5,439 nt of DNA. Origin: Omnitrophica WOR_2 bacterium RIFCSPLOWO2_12_FULL_51_8 (GTDB lineage Bacteria > Omnitrophota > Gorgyraeia > Gygaellales > Profunditerraquicolaceae). Positions 5,273-5,439 of this stretch are shown here, one piece after another (position 1 is the first letter of the stretch; each line of letters begins with the position of its first letter). The notes beneath the pieces were generated by a model. It searched no databases and was not told the DNA's origin. It saw nothing but the letters and a program-made list of their open reading frames with translations. The DNA is taken from positions 1 to 5,439 of the forward strand of contig MHHD01000065.1 of NCBI GenBank assembly GCA_001805895.1, read 5' to 3'. Made by a program: the position numbers and the translations under genes.

Positions 5273-5439
5273 CTGCGGCTCAATTCGCTATGCGTTTTGC
5301 ATAGAAGTCCAAAAAGCCGCCAAGAATCACACCAGAATCCACGTAATAACGACGGAATACGAAGATCCAAGAGAAACCCCCACCTTTAGCCTTGTAGCCC
5401 AAGGGCCCCAAAATCGCTTAGAATACGCCTTAAAATAAT
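5253..5439. repeat. Long direct repeat, copy 2 (187 bp, cut by the window end)
   Basis: This is the second copy of the repeat at 4652-4842, in the same orientation, 601 bp downstream. It starts with the same CTCCCCGGGCAGACGTCTGA and keeps the 10-bp palindrome (5262-5271). Its left boundary coincides with the point where the transposase reading frame loses its family pattern, so this is a rearrangement junction. The window ends within the shared part (…TTAAAATAAT), so the right boundary is unknown. An end inside a repeat is what short-read assembly produces when a sequence occurs several times in a genome. Confidence 0.92.

Noticed and set aside
4652..5439. CRISPR array or tandem satellite
   Set aside because: There are only two units, 190 bp long with a 410-bp spacer that contains a gene fragment; the spacing and sizes do not fit either.

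Overview
The window looks like one end of a contig from an uncultured bacterium. The likely source is a candidate phylum of the Omnitrophota/PVC kind, but I hold that only loosely. It rests on a secreted dockerin-like protein beside housekeeping genes, a dnaX-recR pair without ybaB, a truncated transposase of a type I associate with such metagenomic genomes, and the mixed codon style. Nothing in the sequence fixes the taxon. All recognisable genes lie on the + strand.

Layout. Positions 2-358 are the 3' end of a secreted or surface protein with a C-terminal dockerin-like module. A 39-bp gap holds a textbook extended -10 element only 5 nt before the next ATG. Positions 398-1984 are dnaX (clamp-loader tau/gamma), which overlaps recR (1984-2583) by one base. 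After 4 bp comes an ABC-F ATPase (2588-4563), interrupted by a one-base deletion inside its second Walker A loop, so it reads as two pieces. The second piece also carries a 42-nt in-frame insertion with a strong inverted repeat. Together these form a likely dnaX-recR-abcF transcription unit driven by the promoter before dnaX.

From 4564 to the end the character changes to lower GC, repetitive, accessory DNA. Two copies of a ~190-bp direct repeat (4652-4842 and 5253-5439, about 93% identical) flank a leader and an 88-codon N-terminal fragment of a transposase/integrase. The fragment's reading frame runs into the second repeat copy and stops there. The sequence ends inside the second copy, at the same point where copy 1 is still continuing, which suits an assembly that broke at a multi-copy repeat.

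How the genes work together: DnaX builds the replisome clamp loader, RecR acts with RecF/RecO in RecA loading at gaps, and ABC-F proteins act on the ribosome. The first two are a classic replication/repair pair; the third appears to share only the operon. I found no convincing new defence or mobile system. The most worthwhile leads are the repeat/transposase-remnant locus, the hairpin insertion and frameshift in the ABC-F gene, and the apparently leaderless dnaX promoter.
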